Notes: generated from the sequence alone by a model not told the origin. Shown: positions 21,592 through 33,030, counted from the first letter of the stretch. The stretch is 64,000 bases of DNA from Cricetomys ansorgei (GCA_026225945.1 JAMJFZ010000696.1:310001-374000), one strand, 5' to 3'. Numbers and translations are program-made.

Positions 21592-21593
<2 letters not shown>
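21442..21593 (+). repeat. B1 SINE
   Basis: Begins GGGTGTTGGTGGTGCATGC, TTTTAATCCCAGCACTCAG, contains GAGGCAGGTGGATCTCTGTGAGTTCGAGGCCAGCCTGG and ends GAAACCCTGTCTC. It carries the ACAACAGAG variant shared by other B1 copies here. Confidence 0.95.

Positions 21594-21642
<49 letters not shown>
21594..21642. repeat. (CA)n microsatellite
   Basis: About 24 CA units growing from the tail of the adjacent B1. Confidence 0.97.
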
Positions 21643-21644
<2 letters not shown>

Positions 21645-21645
<1 letters not shown>

Positions 21646-22050
21646 CTAATAGCTTCACTGAGGAATAATCAATATACAACACTACCCATATTTGATACAT
21701 ATTAGTTGATGATTTCAAAATAAGCACATGCCATCAGCACAATCAAAGCAATAGACATATTATCTGCAAAAATTTCCATGTGACTCTTTGTTGTTGTTTT
21801 AAGAACACTGAATATATACTCAACAAAAATTTTATAGTGTATAGTGTATACACATTGTATAGTGTATAGTACAATGCTGTTAGCTACAGGTACTTGGTCA
21901 TACAGATCTCTAGAGCTCATAAATTTTATATAATGGAAACTTTATACTCATTGAGTAGGAAGTGTCTGTTTTCTGCTCTAGTCACTCTCTGACAACAACC
22001 ATTCTATTATTTGCTTCTGTGAACTTATTTCAAACATGAGCTTATACATT
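21645..22050 (-). repeat. L1M fossil (antisense)
   Basis: CTTCACTGAGGAATAATCAAT, GATGATTTCAAAATAAGCACATGCCATCAGCACAATC, ATACAGATCTCTAGAGCTCAT and CAACAACCATTCTATTATTTGCTTCTGTGA follow the antisense L1M 3' sequence in order. Confidence 0.75.
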
Positions 22051-22104
22051 GACAACCCTTTAAATCCCACTCAAAGTTGTTACAATATATATTTAAATGA
22101 AGCA

Positions 22105-22330
22105 GAATTGTAGGTTAAAAAACACAAAAATACTTTGTATTTCTATACATCAGTAGCAAGTTATCCAAAAGGAAAAAAAATTACTGCAGCAACAAAATAA
22201 TAAAGTACTTAGAAGCAAACAGAGCTATGTGCAGAGCTAATCGCTTATCCTATTTCCAAAGAAATGGAAGTCTAATAGAGATATAGAAGACAAAGATTTT
22301 CCTAAATTGCAGGATGATGATATTATGGAA
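22105..22330 (+). repeat. L1 ORF2 fragment (sense)
   Basis: TGTATTTCTATACATCAGTAGC, AAGTACTTAGAAGCAAACA and ATTATGGAACTAGG echo the ORF2 region 'ttgcatttctatacactaac...aaatacttaggaataaa'. No intact frame. Confidence 0.65.
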
Positions 22331-22780
22331 CTAGGGAATCCTAAACCACGCATGAGCATTCAGGAGGAAATTTGGGAAGTTGGGGAAGGGATGGTTGTTA
22401 GTTTTAGTTTTCGTTCTTTAATATCTTTTATCAACTGACCCTGCCATAATCTGCAAATAAGTGTTATCAATCCCAGTACTTTAAGCCTTTGCCATTTTCC
22501 CCCCTTTGTTACAGTCATTAACTGTAAGGTAGATAGACCATTTATAATAGTCTCTTGTTATCTTCCTTCTTTTTAGTATTGTCTCCTGTGGGAAATGCCA
22601 TAGACTAACTTGCTTGAATCCGTTCCAACTTCAATATTATATAGCTTACTAAATGATAGCAGTTGTGAAGCTTAAAACTACATTTCTACATTCTGGATTC
22701 CATGTGTGAATTAGCCCCTGCCAAGCAGCCAAACCTGAGTGTGATTTGGAAGGGAAGTAAATCAGTGCCAGGCTTCTGTT

Positions 22781-22881
22781 TCCTCCCTTCTTCCCTCCCT
22801 CCCTCCCTCTCTCCCTCTCTCCCTTCCTTCCTTTCTCTTTCTCCCCATTCATTCTCTTTCTCTCTCTCTTTCTTTCTTTCT
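22781..22881. repeat. Polypyrimidine (TCCC/TTCC/TCTT)n tract
   Basis: About 100 bp of almost pure C/T on the plus strand. The open frames through it are low-complexity. Confidence 0.95.
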
Positions 22882-24230
22882 GTGTTGTTATTGAGCATGA
22901 CAACATTCAAAATTTTTCTTTTGAATTAGTAATAACAGAGGTCCTAAACTGAAGTTCTTAGTTTAATGGACATTAAAAGAGGAGTCATGAGGTGTCTACT
23001 TATGTAGATGGAGAAAGAGGTAGTGAAATTCTTAGGGCCGGCGTTGGCTGATGGTCTTGGCAGATGTGGGGCATTGGCTTCTTGAATGTACCAACAGTGA
23101 TAATAAAGTAATGTTATTTTGAGAAGCAGTCCTGGAAATTTAACCTTGAGTCTGTTCTGATTCAATAAATTTAAGCGTAAAATTCCCTTTTCATTTTTAA
23201 TCTAGTAGAATTCTGGATCTGTTTCTTTCAATGCAAAATAAGTTTCAGTAGGATAGGCAACTTGTGTGACCTTTTCAGTGGATTCTAGGAAAAGATGTGA
23301 TCCACACACATAGAGAAATTAGATGGAAATTCAAAAGAAATGAGAAATAGGAATATTGGGCATTTGGGGGTAATGCTGGAATATTTAGGAAGTGTTAGGA
23401 GGCAAAGAGCCAGAAATTGAAAACTCAAATCACCTGAGAAAGGTGCCATTTCTGAAGAATATTCTTGCAATTGTGAAATAGAAATTACATATGCAAGCAC
23501 TGTGAAAAACATCCAGACTTGTGTTTGCTAGGAGTGCCATTACATCATCGTTATCCAATTAGAAGGCTCATTCATGACCTACTGTGCAGCTCAGTTGGGA
23601 CTTTTGCCTATAAGGCCAGTGCTTAGTTCAGTCTGCTCATCTTAGAGGGTAGTTAAACAGTGTGCTGGGGTTCATATAACTGCAGCTAATCACTGTGGAG
23701 GATTCTGATGCATATTCACCCTATCACCAGAAATCATGCAGTGGATCTAGAAAAGGGAAAAGACACAAACAGACACTACCTGGAGAGGAGAATAGATCAT
23801 ATGCTATCCAATGAGATCTGAAGGCTGAGTGGGAAAGGCTAGGCCTGTAGTAATCATATGAGTGGTCTGCACAGTGAATGAACCAGAGGGAGAGAGAATC
23901 AGAAAGCATAGTACCAGGAAACAGGAGACTTACTGTTTTAGAACAAACTCCAAATTCAACACCTAACTTCTCAAGTCCAACTACAAACAACTAGGACACA
24001 GAGCGCACAGACACCAACTGAATGCCAATACTGTCCTTTCCATTCCTGGCTTTCACGTGGCTTAAATTTGTATTCCCATTGCTACTGGCCACTGCCCCAT
24101 TCACTAAAGCACTATAATTTCACAATTTAATTTGTGAAATTAAATTTAAAAGGCCATTTAAGCTGGACTTTTAGAACAGCTTAGTGCTTCTGCTATATTT
24201 CTTTAGCTGTATCTTGACTCCACAATAGTA
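22882..24230. other. Intergenic sequence, no recognised feature
   Basis: No gene, RNA gene or repeat family that I can name across this 1.3-kb block. Confidence 0.4.
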
Positions 24231-24237
24231 TTTTATT

Positions 24238-24270
24238 TTATATTTTTAATTTTAATTGTTTTGTGTATAG

Positions 24271-24313
<43 letters not shown>

Positions 24314-24465
24314 AAGTACCTATGAATGCCAGAAGAGGGCACTGAATCTCCTGGAGCTTCAGGTACAGGCAGTTGTAAAGGGTATGGCAAAGGTGCTAGG
24401 AACTGAATTTGGGTCCCCTGCAGAGCAGTACTCTTAACCACTGAGCTCTCTCTCCAACTCCCATG
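24238..24465 (-). repeat. B3 SINE (antisense) with internal (GT)n
   Basis: Contains a GT microsatellite (24271-24311), GAATGCCAGAAGAGGGCACTG, GTGCTAGGAACTGAATTTGGG and CTCTTAACCACTGAGCTCTCTCTCCAAC, the reverse complement of a B3 element. Confidence 0.88.
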
Positions 24466-24731
24466 TTTTCTTGTCTTTACATTTCTTCTTAAGCATCTCT
24501 CAAAAGCAGATTACCTTAATCTACTACTTCAAGGAGAAAATAAAGACCCTCAACTTCCGATTGGAAATGCACTCAATTTTGTCATCAAACTTCAACCTTC
24601 TGTCCTTCAGAAAGAGTTTACACAGGGATTGTACTGCTGGGGGTCACTGATTGTCTATGGCTTGGTTTTAACTGTGTAATATTCTATTGCCTTGGTACTT
24701 TTGCACACATGATTAGAGCTATGTATCTTTA

Positions 24732-24947
24732 AAAATACATATTTTTTTTATTTTATGTATATGGGTGTTTAGCCTGCATGTATGCGTACAGTGTAAATGC
24801 AATGCCTGAGGAGGCTAGTAGAGGGCATAAATTCCCAGGGACTGGAGTTATGGACTGTTGTGAGCTACCATATGGGTGCTGGAGATTGAGCTTTAATCTT
24901 CTGGAAGAGCAGCCAGTGGTCTTAACTGCCGAGCGATCTCTCTAGCC
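24732..24947 (-). repeat. B3 SINE (antisense)
   Basis: TTATTTTATGTATATGGGTGT, AGCCTGCATGTATGCGTAC, GGACTGGAGTTATGGACTG, GAGCTACCATATGGGTGCTGG and CGAGCGATCTCTCTAGCCCC: a full-length reversed B3. Confidence 0.92.
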
Positions 24948-25089
24948 CCTATGTATAGTGTTTTGAAAACCACTAACATTTTATTTTACATTCTGTTACA
25001 CGTTTATTATAATGTAATAACTACTTCCTTTTCTCTATACATCAATTATTGCTTATCTGCTTCCCAGTCTACATCTTTTACACTTATTT

Positions 25090-25500
25090 GAAGTGATTGT
25101 TTAATTATTAGAATTACTTTGAAAGTACAATATTTCAATTAACTTTGATAATTTAATATATGCATACAAGGTGTTTTGATCATATTTAGCCCATATTCTT
25201 CCGCCAAACTTCTTCCAGATCCAGCTACAACCTCCACCTGTTATCAGCTTCATATCCTCTTAAAAAATAATGCACCAAGTCCAATTAGTACCGCCCATAT
25301 ACTCTAGAGTGTGAGCCACCCACTGAGTTTGTTGGCCTACCAGAGGCCTTGTCATTGAAGAAACAAAAACAAGCAAACAACAACAACAGAAACAACAGCA
25401 ACCACAACACCTGACTTTCCCTCCTCTGGCAGCCTTCAACTATCTACGGAGTCTCAGGTAGGGATGGTGGCTCTATCACATCCAGAGGACATTTTTTTTT
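25090..25500 (-). repeat. L1 3'UTR (antisense)
   Basis: TTTTGATCATATTTAGCCCATATT, CCAAGTCCAATTAGTACCGCCCATAT and GCCACCCACTGAGTTTGTTGG fit the antisense 3' end of rodent L1. It ends in CAA-repeat-rich sequence and a T-run at 25492-25505. Confidence 0.65.
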
Positions 25501-26124
25501 TTTTTGCTCAAGTCTTCCTAAATTTCTGGTTGTAACCATCCTTCCACCCCGTCTTCTTCAATGGTCCTTGAGTCCTGGGTGGAGGGAGTGTGATAGTGAT
25601 GTCCCATCCAAGAGAGGTACCAAATTTCACAATAAGTTTCTTCAAAAAAAGGTGATGGAGTAGATTTTTTTAAAATCATAAATAAAGGTGGAGTTGCATA
25701 CATTATAATCATGGATTAATTTTTTTAAAAGTCATGGCAAAAGGCAAACAAGAGAATCCTCAATCCTCTTAGATCATCTTTTCATCAAAAATGTAAATGC
25801 TCTGTTCACCAGCAAAACAAACATACATATCCAGAGCCTACTCGAACACTTGATTCAGACAGAGGAACTCGCTAATCTCCAGCCGCAACACTATGAAGAG
25901 TTTCAACTGTGAGTATATCATAGTATCACATAACACTTGTGAAATACAGCATAGCTACAGAAAAATACATAACTATAACTAAGGTGCACATTCATGTAAC
26001 TGCTTCTCAGGTAAAGGAAAAGAAAAAGAAAAACACAAAAGGTCAATGTCCCAGAAATCCCCTTTCTCTTGCTTTTTTTCTTTTACTTTAGAACACTAGC
26101 TCCTTTGATCTCTTTGTATGCATT

Positions 26125-26310
26125 TTTTGAGTCAGAATCTCACTATGCAATACAGACTGGCCTCTCAAACTCATAGTCCAGTACAGTAGGCATACATGAT
26201 AATGTCTAGCTTTATTATAGGCATTTTTAAGTTTCGGTGCTGAGGATGGAACCTGCGGCTTTGAGCATGTTAAACTATCAACTAGACCACTCCACTGAGC
26301 TACATCCCTG
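26125..26310 (-). repeat. B4 SINE (ID-B1 composite, antisense)
   Basis: Left half is an antisense B1 (GAGTCAGAATCTCACTATGC, GACTGGCCTCTCAAACTCA). Right half is an antisense ID/tRNA module (GGTGCTGAGGATGGAACCTG, CACTCCACTGAGCTACATCCC). This fusion defines the B4 family. Confidence 0.85.
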
Positions 26311-26319
26311 TTAATTTGT

Positions 26320-26620
26320 GTATAACTTTTGAATGCATGTTGTGCCCTCTCATGCAGTATATACACTTGTGTGTCTAGATTATTTAATTCAATCGTGTGT
26401 CGTAAGATCCATCTAGTTTGTCGCATTTAAATGAATATGTTCATTTTCTTTTTTGCATGATATCCCATCTATCGTACACTATATATTACACATACATCCA
26501 ACTAGTTAGTAAATTTATTTGTGTTAAGTTTGGAACTCTTACAAGCAGTGCACCTCTGACTCCTTTAGGCTGGGTCTCTCACAACATTTTTGTACATAGA
26601 ATTCTCTAAACTAACTACTT
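26320..26620 (-). repeat. L1M fossil (antisense)
   Basis: AGATCCATCTAGTTTGTCGCAT, GTTCATTTTCTTTTTTGCATGATATCCCATC and TTATTTGTGTTAAGTTTGG resemble the antisense L1M segment 'catccatgttgtagcat...tccattgtatg'. Confidence 0.5.
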
Positions 26621-26704
26621 AGCTGTGTTATTAGTGTTCAGAATAAACAATTTAAAATGTTATTGGATACTAATATAGAATGTTTGTGTCTTTTTTATTT
26701 TGTA

Positions 26705-27070
26705 TATTTGACACGAGCTCGATTCATTTGGGAATAGGGAATCTTAATTTAAAAATGCCTCTATCAGATTGTCTTATAGGTAAGTCTGTGTGGCATTTCT
26801 TGATTAATATCTGACATAAGAAAGTCTAGGACACTGTGGGCAGTGACACTCTTGAACAGGTGGTCCCAGTTGCTATAAAAAAGCAGGCCGAGCAAGCTAT
26901 GGGGAGCAAGCCAGTAATCAACACCTCTGTATCAGCTCCTGCCTTGAGTTCCTGCCCTGATTTCCCTGGGTGATGGACTACAAGCTGTAAGATGAAAGAA
27001 ACCCTGTCCACACCAAGCTGTTTTTGGCTATGGTGTTTTGTCACAGGAGTTGAAACCTGAACTAAGATAG
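26705..27070 (+). repeat. Rodent medium-reiterated element (family X), sense
   Basis: Starts GATTCATTTGGGAATAGGGA, passes GGTGGTCCCAGTTGCTATAA, GGGGAGCAAGCCAGTAATCAAC and CCTGCCCTGATTTCCCTGGGTGATGGAC, and ends GGTGTTTTGTCACAGGAG...AACTAAGA. The antisense of the same family lies at 27705-28890. I recognise the family from rodent genomes but not its formal name. Confidence 0.7.
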
Positions 27071-27660
27071 TATGTATTTCCAAACATCTATTCATTTCCT
27101 TCAGTCCCAAACAGAGAAATATATAATTTTGTTTCTGGATAATTTGGTTTTCTAGTACTGTCTTTGTGCTATTAACTTCTGTTTGAGCATTATGGACAAG
27201 GAGCCTAGTTTTGAGCAGTATGAACATCCCTAAAGGCTCTGTATTTTCATTTTGTTGAATACACAGTATTGTCTAGTAGCTCAGATTTATCATTGAGTCT
27301 TTGATACCACTGAACATTTTTGTTTACTTGAATTTTCAGTTTCCAAGAGTCGTAGGTCAAAATTACTAGCTTTGATTCATTTCTTTTGACAGTTTTAAAT
27401 TTGTCATCTAATGAGTCTGAAAGAAGAGAAAAATTGTCATAATTATAAGGAAAAACAAGCAAAATTAGCCCAAGTGGATATTCTAATCACTCCTTTCTTA
27501 GCTAACAAGTAAAAACAATTAGCAGCTAAGTATACACACACCATAAAAATGATTAAGAAATTTGATGTGAAGATACATAGAGTTAGGTAGCTATCTCTAA
27601 CTCTATCTCATACTTAACTGAACTGGAAAACTACTTTTCAGCATGTAGATTGTATCTGTG

Positions 27661-27690
27661 TATCCATCCATCCATCCATCCATCCATCCA
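27661..27690. repeat. (ATCC)n microsatellite
   Basis: Seven or more CCAT/ATCC units. Confidence 0.95.
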
Positions 27691-27922
27691 TTGATCTGTC
27701 CTACTCAGGGGTACCATTGCTGTGATGAAACACTATAACCTATAGCAACCTGGAGAAGAAAGGGTTTATTTGGCTTACATATCTAGAGTCACAGTCTATT
27801 CAGGGAAACCTAGGCAGGAACTCAAACTGGGAAGTAACCTTGAGGCAAAAGCTGATGCAGAGACCATGAAAGAGTGCTGCTTACTGACTTGCTCCCCATG
27901 GCTTGCTCAGTCTGCTTTTCTT

Positions 27923-28230
27923 TTTTCCTCTTTTATTGAAAAAACATTTCTTTGCTAGCACATACATCCTGATTACAGTTTCCCCTCCCACTATTCCCAG
28001 TTCTCTACCTCCCCTCTTATCTGGATCCACTCCCTTTCTATCTCTCATTAGAAAACAAAAATTTATTATTATTCTAAGGAATAATAATAAAATAAAATAA
28101 GATAAAACAAAAACCAACACACTGGAATAAGACAAACAAACAAACAGAAGGAAAACAGCTCAAGAAAAAGCACAAGAAACAGAGACCTATATATGCAAAT
28201 CATCTGTAGGATAAAAAGGGAGAAGAAAAG

Positions 28231-28285
<55 letters not shown>

Positions 28286-28642
28286 GTTATACAATTAAAA
28301 ACAAAAAGGAAAAGCCTTGAGATGACTTTATGAGATGTTCATTTTCTGTTGGCCATCTACTGCTGGGCATGTGGCCTGCACTTAAGAGTAGTTTGTTTCC
28401 TCAGTGAGACTCCCATGGAGGAAGCTAAAATTTCATTTGCAAGTGGTTATCAATTGGAGATTGCTTCTGTGTTACAGATGGGGTATGTGTCCACTTCTCC
28501 TTTGAGCTCTAGGACCCCATCTGGTGCAGACCCCAGAAGGCCCTGTGCCTGCTCCCTCAGTATCTATGATTTTCTACGTGCATTGGTCCTGATATGTTTA
28601 GAAAGTATGCAGGAAGGACACCATTGTAAATCAAAGGGTTTG
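27923..28642 (-). mobile_element. 5'-truncated Lx-type L1 insertion with target-site duplication
   Basis: Bounded by near-identical 15-bp direct repeats (CAGTCTGCTTTTCTT at 27908-27922; TCAGTCTGCTTTCTT at 28643-28657). The left end is T-rich (antisense poly-A), so the element is on the minus strand and truncated at its 5' end on the right. Body: TTTATTGAAAAAACATTTC, a (CA)n tract, GGCCATCTACTGCTGGGCATG and AAGTGGTTATCAATTGGAGAT, shared with the copy at 14688-15312. Confidence 0.85.
28234..28282. repeat. (CA)n microsatellite within L1
   Basis: About 24 CA units inside the L1 insertion. Confidence 0.97.
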
Positions 28643-28929
28643 TCAGTCTGCTTTCTTGTGGAACTCAGGACCACCAGCTTAGAGGAGGTCCTACCCTCAA
28701 TGGGCTGGTTCCTCCCACACCAATCACTAATTAAGAAAATACCCTCCAGGCTTGCCTACAGCCCAATCTTATGAAGGCATTTTTCTAACTGAGACTCCCT
28801 CCTCTCTAATGACTCCAATTAGGCTCCCTCCTCTCCAATGAGTCCAATGACTCTGGCTTGTGTCAAGTTGACATAAAACTTGTCAGTACCCTATCTATAA
28901 ATCTGTCATCTATAGATTTTGTTTTGTTT

Positions 28930-29078
28930 TGTTTGTTTGAGACAGGGTTTCTCTGTTGTAACTCTGGCTGTCCTGGAACTCACTCTGTAGACCAGGCTGG
29001 CCTCGAACTCACAGAGATCCACCTTCCTCTGCCTCCTGAATGATGGATTTAAAGGCATATGCCACCACTGCCAGGCTG
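28930..29078 (-). repeat. B1 SINE (antisense)
   Basis: Starts with an antisense tail, then GAGACAGGGTTTCTCTGTTG, CTCACTCTGTAGACCAGGCTGG and GCATATGCCACCACTGCCAGGC. It has the GTTGTAACTCTGG variant. Confidence 0.95.
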
Positions 29079-29269
29079 CTGTAGATATATCGAAAATGTG
29101 CACAACATTTACTAAAAAACTGTTGTTTGTCTAGAAAGCAAATCTCAACAAATTGAAGATAGTTGAAACCATACAGAACATGTTCCTTGACTAAGTGGGA
29201 TACAGTGGAGTTTGGCTAGAAATAACAACAAACCACTAACTAGAAAAATCCCTATATGCTTGAAAAGAA

Positions 29270-29385
29270 TTGAGCACCATGGCTTATGGCTGCAATCCCA
29301 GCCTGCTGGGGACTGAGACAGGAGGATTTCTGTGAGTTCAAAGCCAGCCTGGTCTACTAACAGTGGTCTTTTTTTTTTTTTTAAA
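29270..29385 (+). repeat. Truncated B1 SINE plus poly-T
   Basis: GAGCACCATGGCTTATGGCT, GAGACAGGAGGATTTCTGTGAGTTCAAAGCCAGCCTGGTCTAC, cut off after 'TCTACTAACA' and followed by a T-run at 29369-29382. Confidence 0.8.
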
Positions 29386-29399
29386 ACACACAGTTCAAA

Positions 29400-29985
29400 G
29401 AGTTTGAAAATATTTAAACTGAAAAACAATTAGAACATCAAATAGCAAAATCTGTGGAGTTCAGTTAAAATAGTGATCTAGTTCATGGTGTTCCTCTCTA
29501 TTATTTCCTACTATCAACAAGTACACTCGTCATTCTGAAATTTGTTCATATCTCTAGTTGAACTTCTTTACACTATATGAACCATGCTCTTCCACAAATT
29601 CTGGATTTGGTCTTCACTTGAATCTACTCTACTTCTGGCTGTCAATGAAACTTAACTACTTTTGGATCATAATGTCTTAGTAATTTCTCATTCTCCTCAT
29701 TCTTCATCTCTCTGCACTCTCTCCATCATCCATCATTGAGTTGAATTAGTAAAATTCTCTTGGCCTACTTTTTTCTGTTTCCAAGCAGAGTACATTCAAA
29801 ACCACTTATTTTCTTTTACTTTCAGCATCTCATGCATTTCCACATCCGGTCATGGCCCACATCCAATTAACTTTTGATTCTGTTTCTATGTACTTCGTAA
29901 CATGCCATCTCCTGTGACCTTAGGTCAGCTCTTATCAGCTCTTTACATAATTATTTGTGCTCTGTCAGTGCCCCTCTTTGTTCTC
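29400..29985. other. Intergenic pyrimidine-rich sequence
   Basis: No gene. The sequence leads into the L2 fragment to its right and may itself be a worn part of the same L2. Confidence 0.35.
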
Positions 29986-30290
29986 TTCTCTACACTGCTT
30001 CCACAATGATGTTTTAAAGACAAATCATTTCCTTCATTATGACTTCTTTTTGTCTTAAGGATAACTCCAAACTACCAACTGTCATCCAAGGCCCCACTTT
30101 ATCCTAACCTCCTACCAATTCTGCGTCACAGGCTTTGCTACATTCAGAGAAATGCTGGCAGTGCCCCAGATGCATACTATGACTTCACTCCTTGATGGCC
30201 TTTGAACAGCATATACCCCTCGCTTGGAGGACCTTCCCTCACTAAGAGAGGATCAGTTTTCTCTGTCAGTAGCTCTTCATCTGAGAAATG
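29985..30290 (+). repeat. L2 fossil
   Basis: CACTGCTTCCACAATGATGTTTTAAAGACAAATC, AAGGATAACTCCAAACTACC, AAGGCCCCACTTTATCC and GGAGGACCTTCCCTCA follow the 3' half of L2 in order ('ctgccagagtgatc...aaggccctacatgatct...gaggccttccctga'). Confidence 0.65.
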
Positions 30291-30299
30291 TTCACTTAC

Positions 30300-31050
30300 C
30301 AGACAGTTGTGTGTGCTTGCTCTGTGCCATCTGGCATCAGTGCAAATGGACTGCGCTCATTACTCTATAGCTCAGAGATTTGGGACACTAGACTCTTTGT
30401 GGAGTAATTTTGAGTGACTTTTAGGTTAGAGACTATGTCTTGCTTTTAGAACCTCTAGGCAAGTAACAAGGAGGCACTCTTTTTAAAATGACTTATTGTT
30501 TGGGTGGATGAGTATGACTTTCTTTCTTAGACTTCAATGTGGCCCTTATAATTGCCATTATAAGGAATAAAACAGTTTCCCAGGATTTAAGGTTTTTTTT
30601 TTTTCCTCTCAAAACCAGGTAGAGCTAAATGAAAAGGTCACAAGAATGAAACCTCTTATTTTGTTTCTTCAATTAGCTATAAGCTAACTAGATTGCTGTA
30701 AGGGCTGTCCAGAGACCTGTCTTCTATTTAATTAATATGCAGGTGACTCTTAGAATTTTGAGTAATTAGGATACATGAAGATGACTGATTTCAAGAAAAC
30801 CTATCCATAAGCAGGCAAACTCCCCCATGGCTTAGGGTCCAGAAAATAATGCATAGACACAGTAGCATCAATGTCATTGACTTTACTCAGCTACCCACTA
30901 GCCTCTAAAGCCTGTCGTCATGGAAAGACAGTTATTATCTGTACTGCAGCAGTGGAGAAGCTTGCAAGACAGTCTTTAAGGCTATGCAGTAAGGGAGGAA
31001 AATTTAAGAAGTGCATTCTCTAGCAGGTATTGCTCCTGTACATCTGATAG
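30300..31050. other. Intergenic sequence, no recognised feature
   Basis: No gene or repeat assigned. T-run at 30593-30604. Confidence 0.35.
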
Positions 31051-31780
31051 GATAGGAGTGCTTAGTGATATTTGCAGCTGGGAGCTCGAACCTTGGGAGC
31101 CAAGGAGCCAAGAATGAAGCACAACCCCCACAACTGAATGGGGCCCTCCACAAAAATCTCCAGGCACAAACAGAACAAGCAATGGGCTTTGATTAATGGC
31201 CTGCAGCAGGGACAGTTCATGATAACAGCGTCCCAGGTGAAGATAACAGCAACCAGGGACAGACGGAGGATTGTGGCAACTAGAAACAGACTCAAACTTC
31301 CAGGTTCAAACTGGCCCGTTGCCATTTTATGATAATACTTTCTTCCCTACAACTGCTGTGACATGAAAGGAAACAGAGCCACTGTCATGACTGAGAACTC
31401 TTCGGTGGGTTTGGCTCGCCCTCTCTCCTCCAGGTTTCACAGATTTTTCCTGATTGGTTTTCATTCTATACCACACTTACACACAAACACCCAACCCATC
31501 TAGGCCTACCTGGGACTATGTAACCCTTGATTTGGCAGTCAATCATCAAACATCAGACTGTTTTTAGGAAAAGGAAGAGGAGGAAGATTGCTCCTGCTTT
31601 TGACACCTGCCATCTATACTCTGGCTGTGCTGCCATGGGTACTTGTTCCTATTTTGGCCTCTAAAACTCTGGGCTCCAACTGCTTCTCAGATTTGTTCTC
31701 TGTGGACTTGTTTCGGGAAGAACTGTTCTTGGTTGGCCTCCTAAGGCCTGTTGGTATGCTACAGCTTGCTAGTTAGCAAC
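31050..31780. repeat. Possible LTR/ERV-derived segment
   Basis: A 730-bp stretch with balanced base composition unlike its AT-rich flanks. It has features reminiscent of rodent retroviral LTR and leader sequence (GATAACAGCGTCCCAGGTGA, CTGATTGGTTTTC, GGGACTATGTAACCC) and short open frames on both strands. I could not define ends or a target-site duplication. Confidence 0.3.
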
Positions 31781-31855
31781 TTTTCAGCTGTTATCCCTCT
31801 GCCATGAGGAACTTGGACCATATATCTTTTTGCTTGGTGTGATGACCCTCTAGCT

Positions 31856-32072
31856 CGGTGGTTCTCACCCTCCCTAATGCTGAGACTGTTTAAGACAGTT
31901 TCTCATGTTGTGGGGACCCCCAACCATGAATTTATTTTCATTTCTACTTCACAACTGTAAATTTGCTACTGTTATGAATTGTAATATAAATATCTGATAT
32001 GCAGGTGGTTTTAGGCGAGCTCTGTGAAAGCACTGTTTGGGTTGTGGGCCACAGGTTGAGAATCATTGCTTA
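31856..32072. mobile_element. URR1-type hAT-Charlie non-autonomous DNA transposon
   Basis: Imperfect terminal inverted repeats: CGGTGGTTCTCACCCTC at the left and GGTTGAGAATCATTG at the right, matching the hAT-Charlie terminus CAGTGGTTCTCAACC. Internal GTTGTGGGGACCCCCAACC and TTCACAACTGTAAATTTGCTAC are diagnostic of URR1. The flanks CTCTAGCT and CTTAGCCT could be a decayed 8-bp duplication. Confidence 0.88.
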
Positions 32073-32504
32073 GCCTGTTTGAATTGTTCCTCTCATGTAA
32101 ATAAAATCCTATTCAATTATTCACCCATTGCCGCCTGCCCATGTAAGTTTTTGAAAGGGCAAGACTAAAATCCAACTGGAGACAGGAGAATCAGCTGACT
32201 CTCATGCCCTTAGAGTAGAGCATGGAAATTTAGGACAGGAGTTGATAACCAGACCACAGAGCCCACTTTCTAAATTTTCTTTCACTCCTTTCTGTAATTT
32301 TGTTCTTGTGAGTGCAAAAAAACTGTTTGAAATAAAACACAGCATCTGGAAATGTCTTTTGTCTTCCTCTCAGTTTACACTCAGCCCAGCAGGGAGATTC
32401 CCTAATTAGAGTTCCAGATCGTTTCACAGCCCCAATGCGGACAGAGATGAGGCTGTGGAGTACATGTTTTCTGTTCTGTTTTCTCATCCTGACCTTCCCA
32501 AGCT

Positions 32505-32585
32505 GCCAATTTTCTTGATTACTGATACATCTCTAGTATCTAGAATGGTGCTTGGTATATAGTGAATGCTTATTAAACTCTGTAT
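32505..32585 (+). repeat. MIR/L2 3'-end fragment
   Basis: AGTATCTAGAATGGTGCTTGG, TATATAGTGAATGCTTATTAAA matches the shared MIR/L2 3' terminus ('tgcctggcacatagtaggtgctcaataaa'). Confidence 0.6.
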
Positions 32586-32697
32586 GTATTAACAGACTGA
32601 GCGCATGAACAATCTTTCTCATAATATAACCAGCAACCTTTTGGTTAATGTAGGACCCAGCAGAATAAATGAAAATTATATTTTATAGGAACTAGGC

Positions 32698-32880
32698 AGG
32701 CTGAGGTGGCTCATGCCTTTACTCCCAGCACTTAGGAGGCAGAGGCAGGTGCATCTCTGTGAGTTTGAGGCCAGCCTGGTCTACAGAGTGAGTTCCAGGA
32801 CAGCCAGGGCTACAACAGAGAGACCCTGTCTAAAAAAAAAAATAAAAAAAATAAACCAAACCAAACCAAAACAAGCAAAC
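32698..32880 (+). repeat. B1 SINE with A-rich tail
   Basis: GGCTGAGGTGGCTCATGCCTTTACTCCCAGCAC, GAGGCAGGTGCATCTCTGTG, GTTCCAGGACAGCCAGGGCT, ACAACAGAGAGACCCTGTCT and a long A-rich tail. Confidence 0.95.
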
Positions 32881-32949
32881 AAACCAATAGCAAAAACAAA
32901 CAGAATCTGATAAACCTAAATATTCCGTTTTTTAACCAAAAAAGGAATA

Positions 32950-32980
32950 AAGAAGAAAGAAAGAAAGAAAGAAAGAAAAA

Positions 32981-33028
<48 letters not shown>

Positions 33029-33030
33029 AA
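32950..33030. repeat. (GAAA)n microsatellite
   Basis: About 80 bp of GAAA/AAAG tetranucleotides with one slip. Confidence 0.97.

Larger units (their letters stand above)
27705..28890 (-). repeat. Family X element (antisense), split by an L1 insertion
   Basis: The left part (27705-27922) reads CATTGCTGTGATGAAACACT through AGTGCTGCTTACTGACTTGCTCC. The right part (28643-28890) reads GGTTCCTCCCACACCAATCAC to TTGTGTCAAGTTGACATAAA. These are the reverse complement of the element at 26705-27070. The L1 at 27923-28642 interrupts it. Confidence 0.75.
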
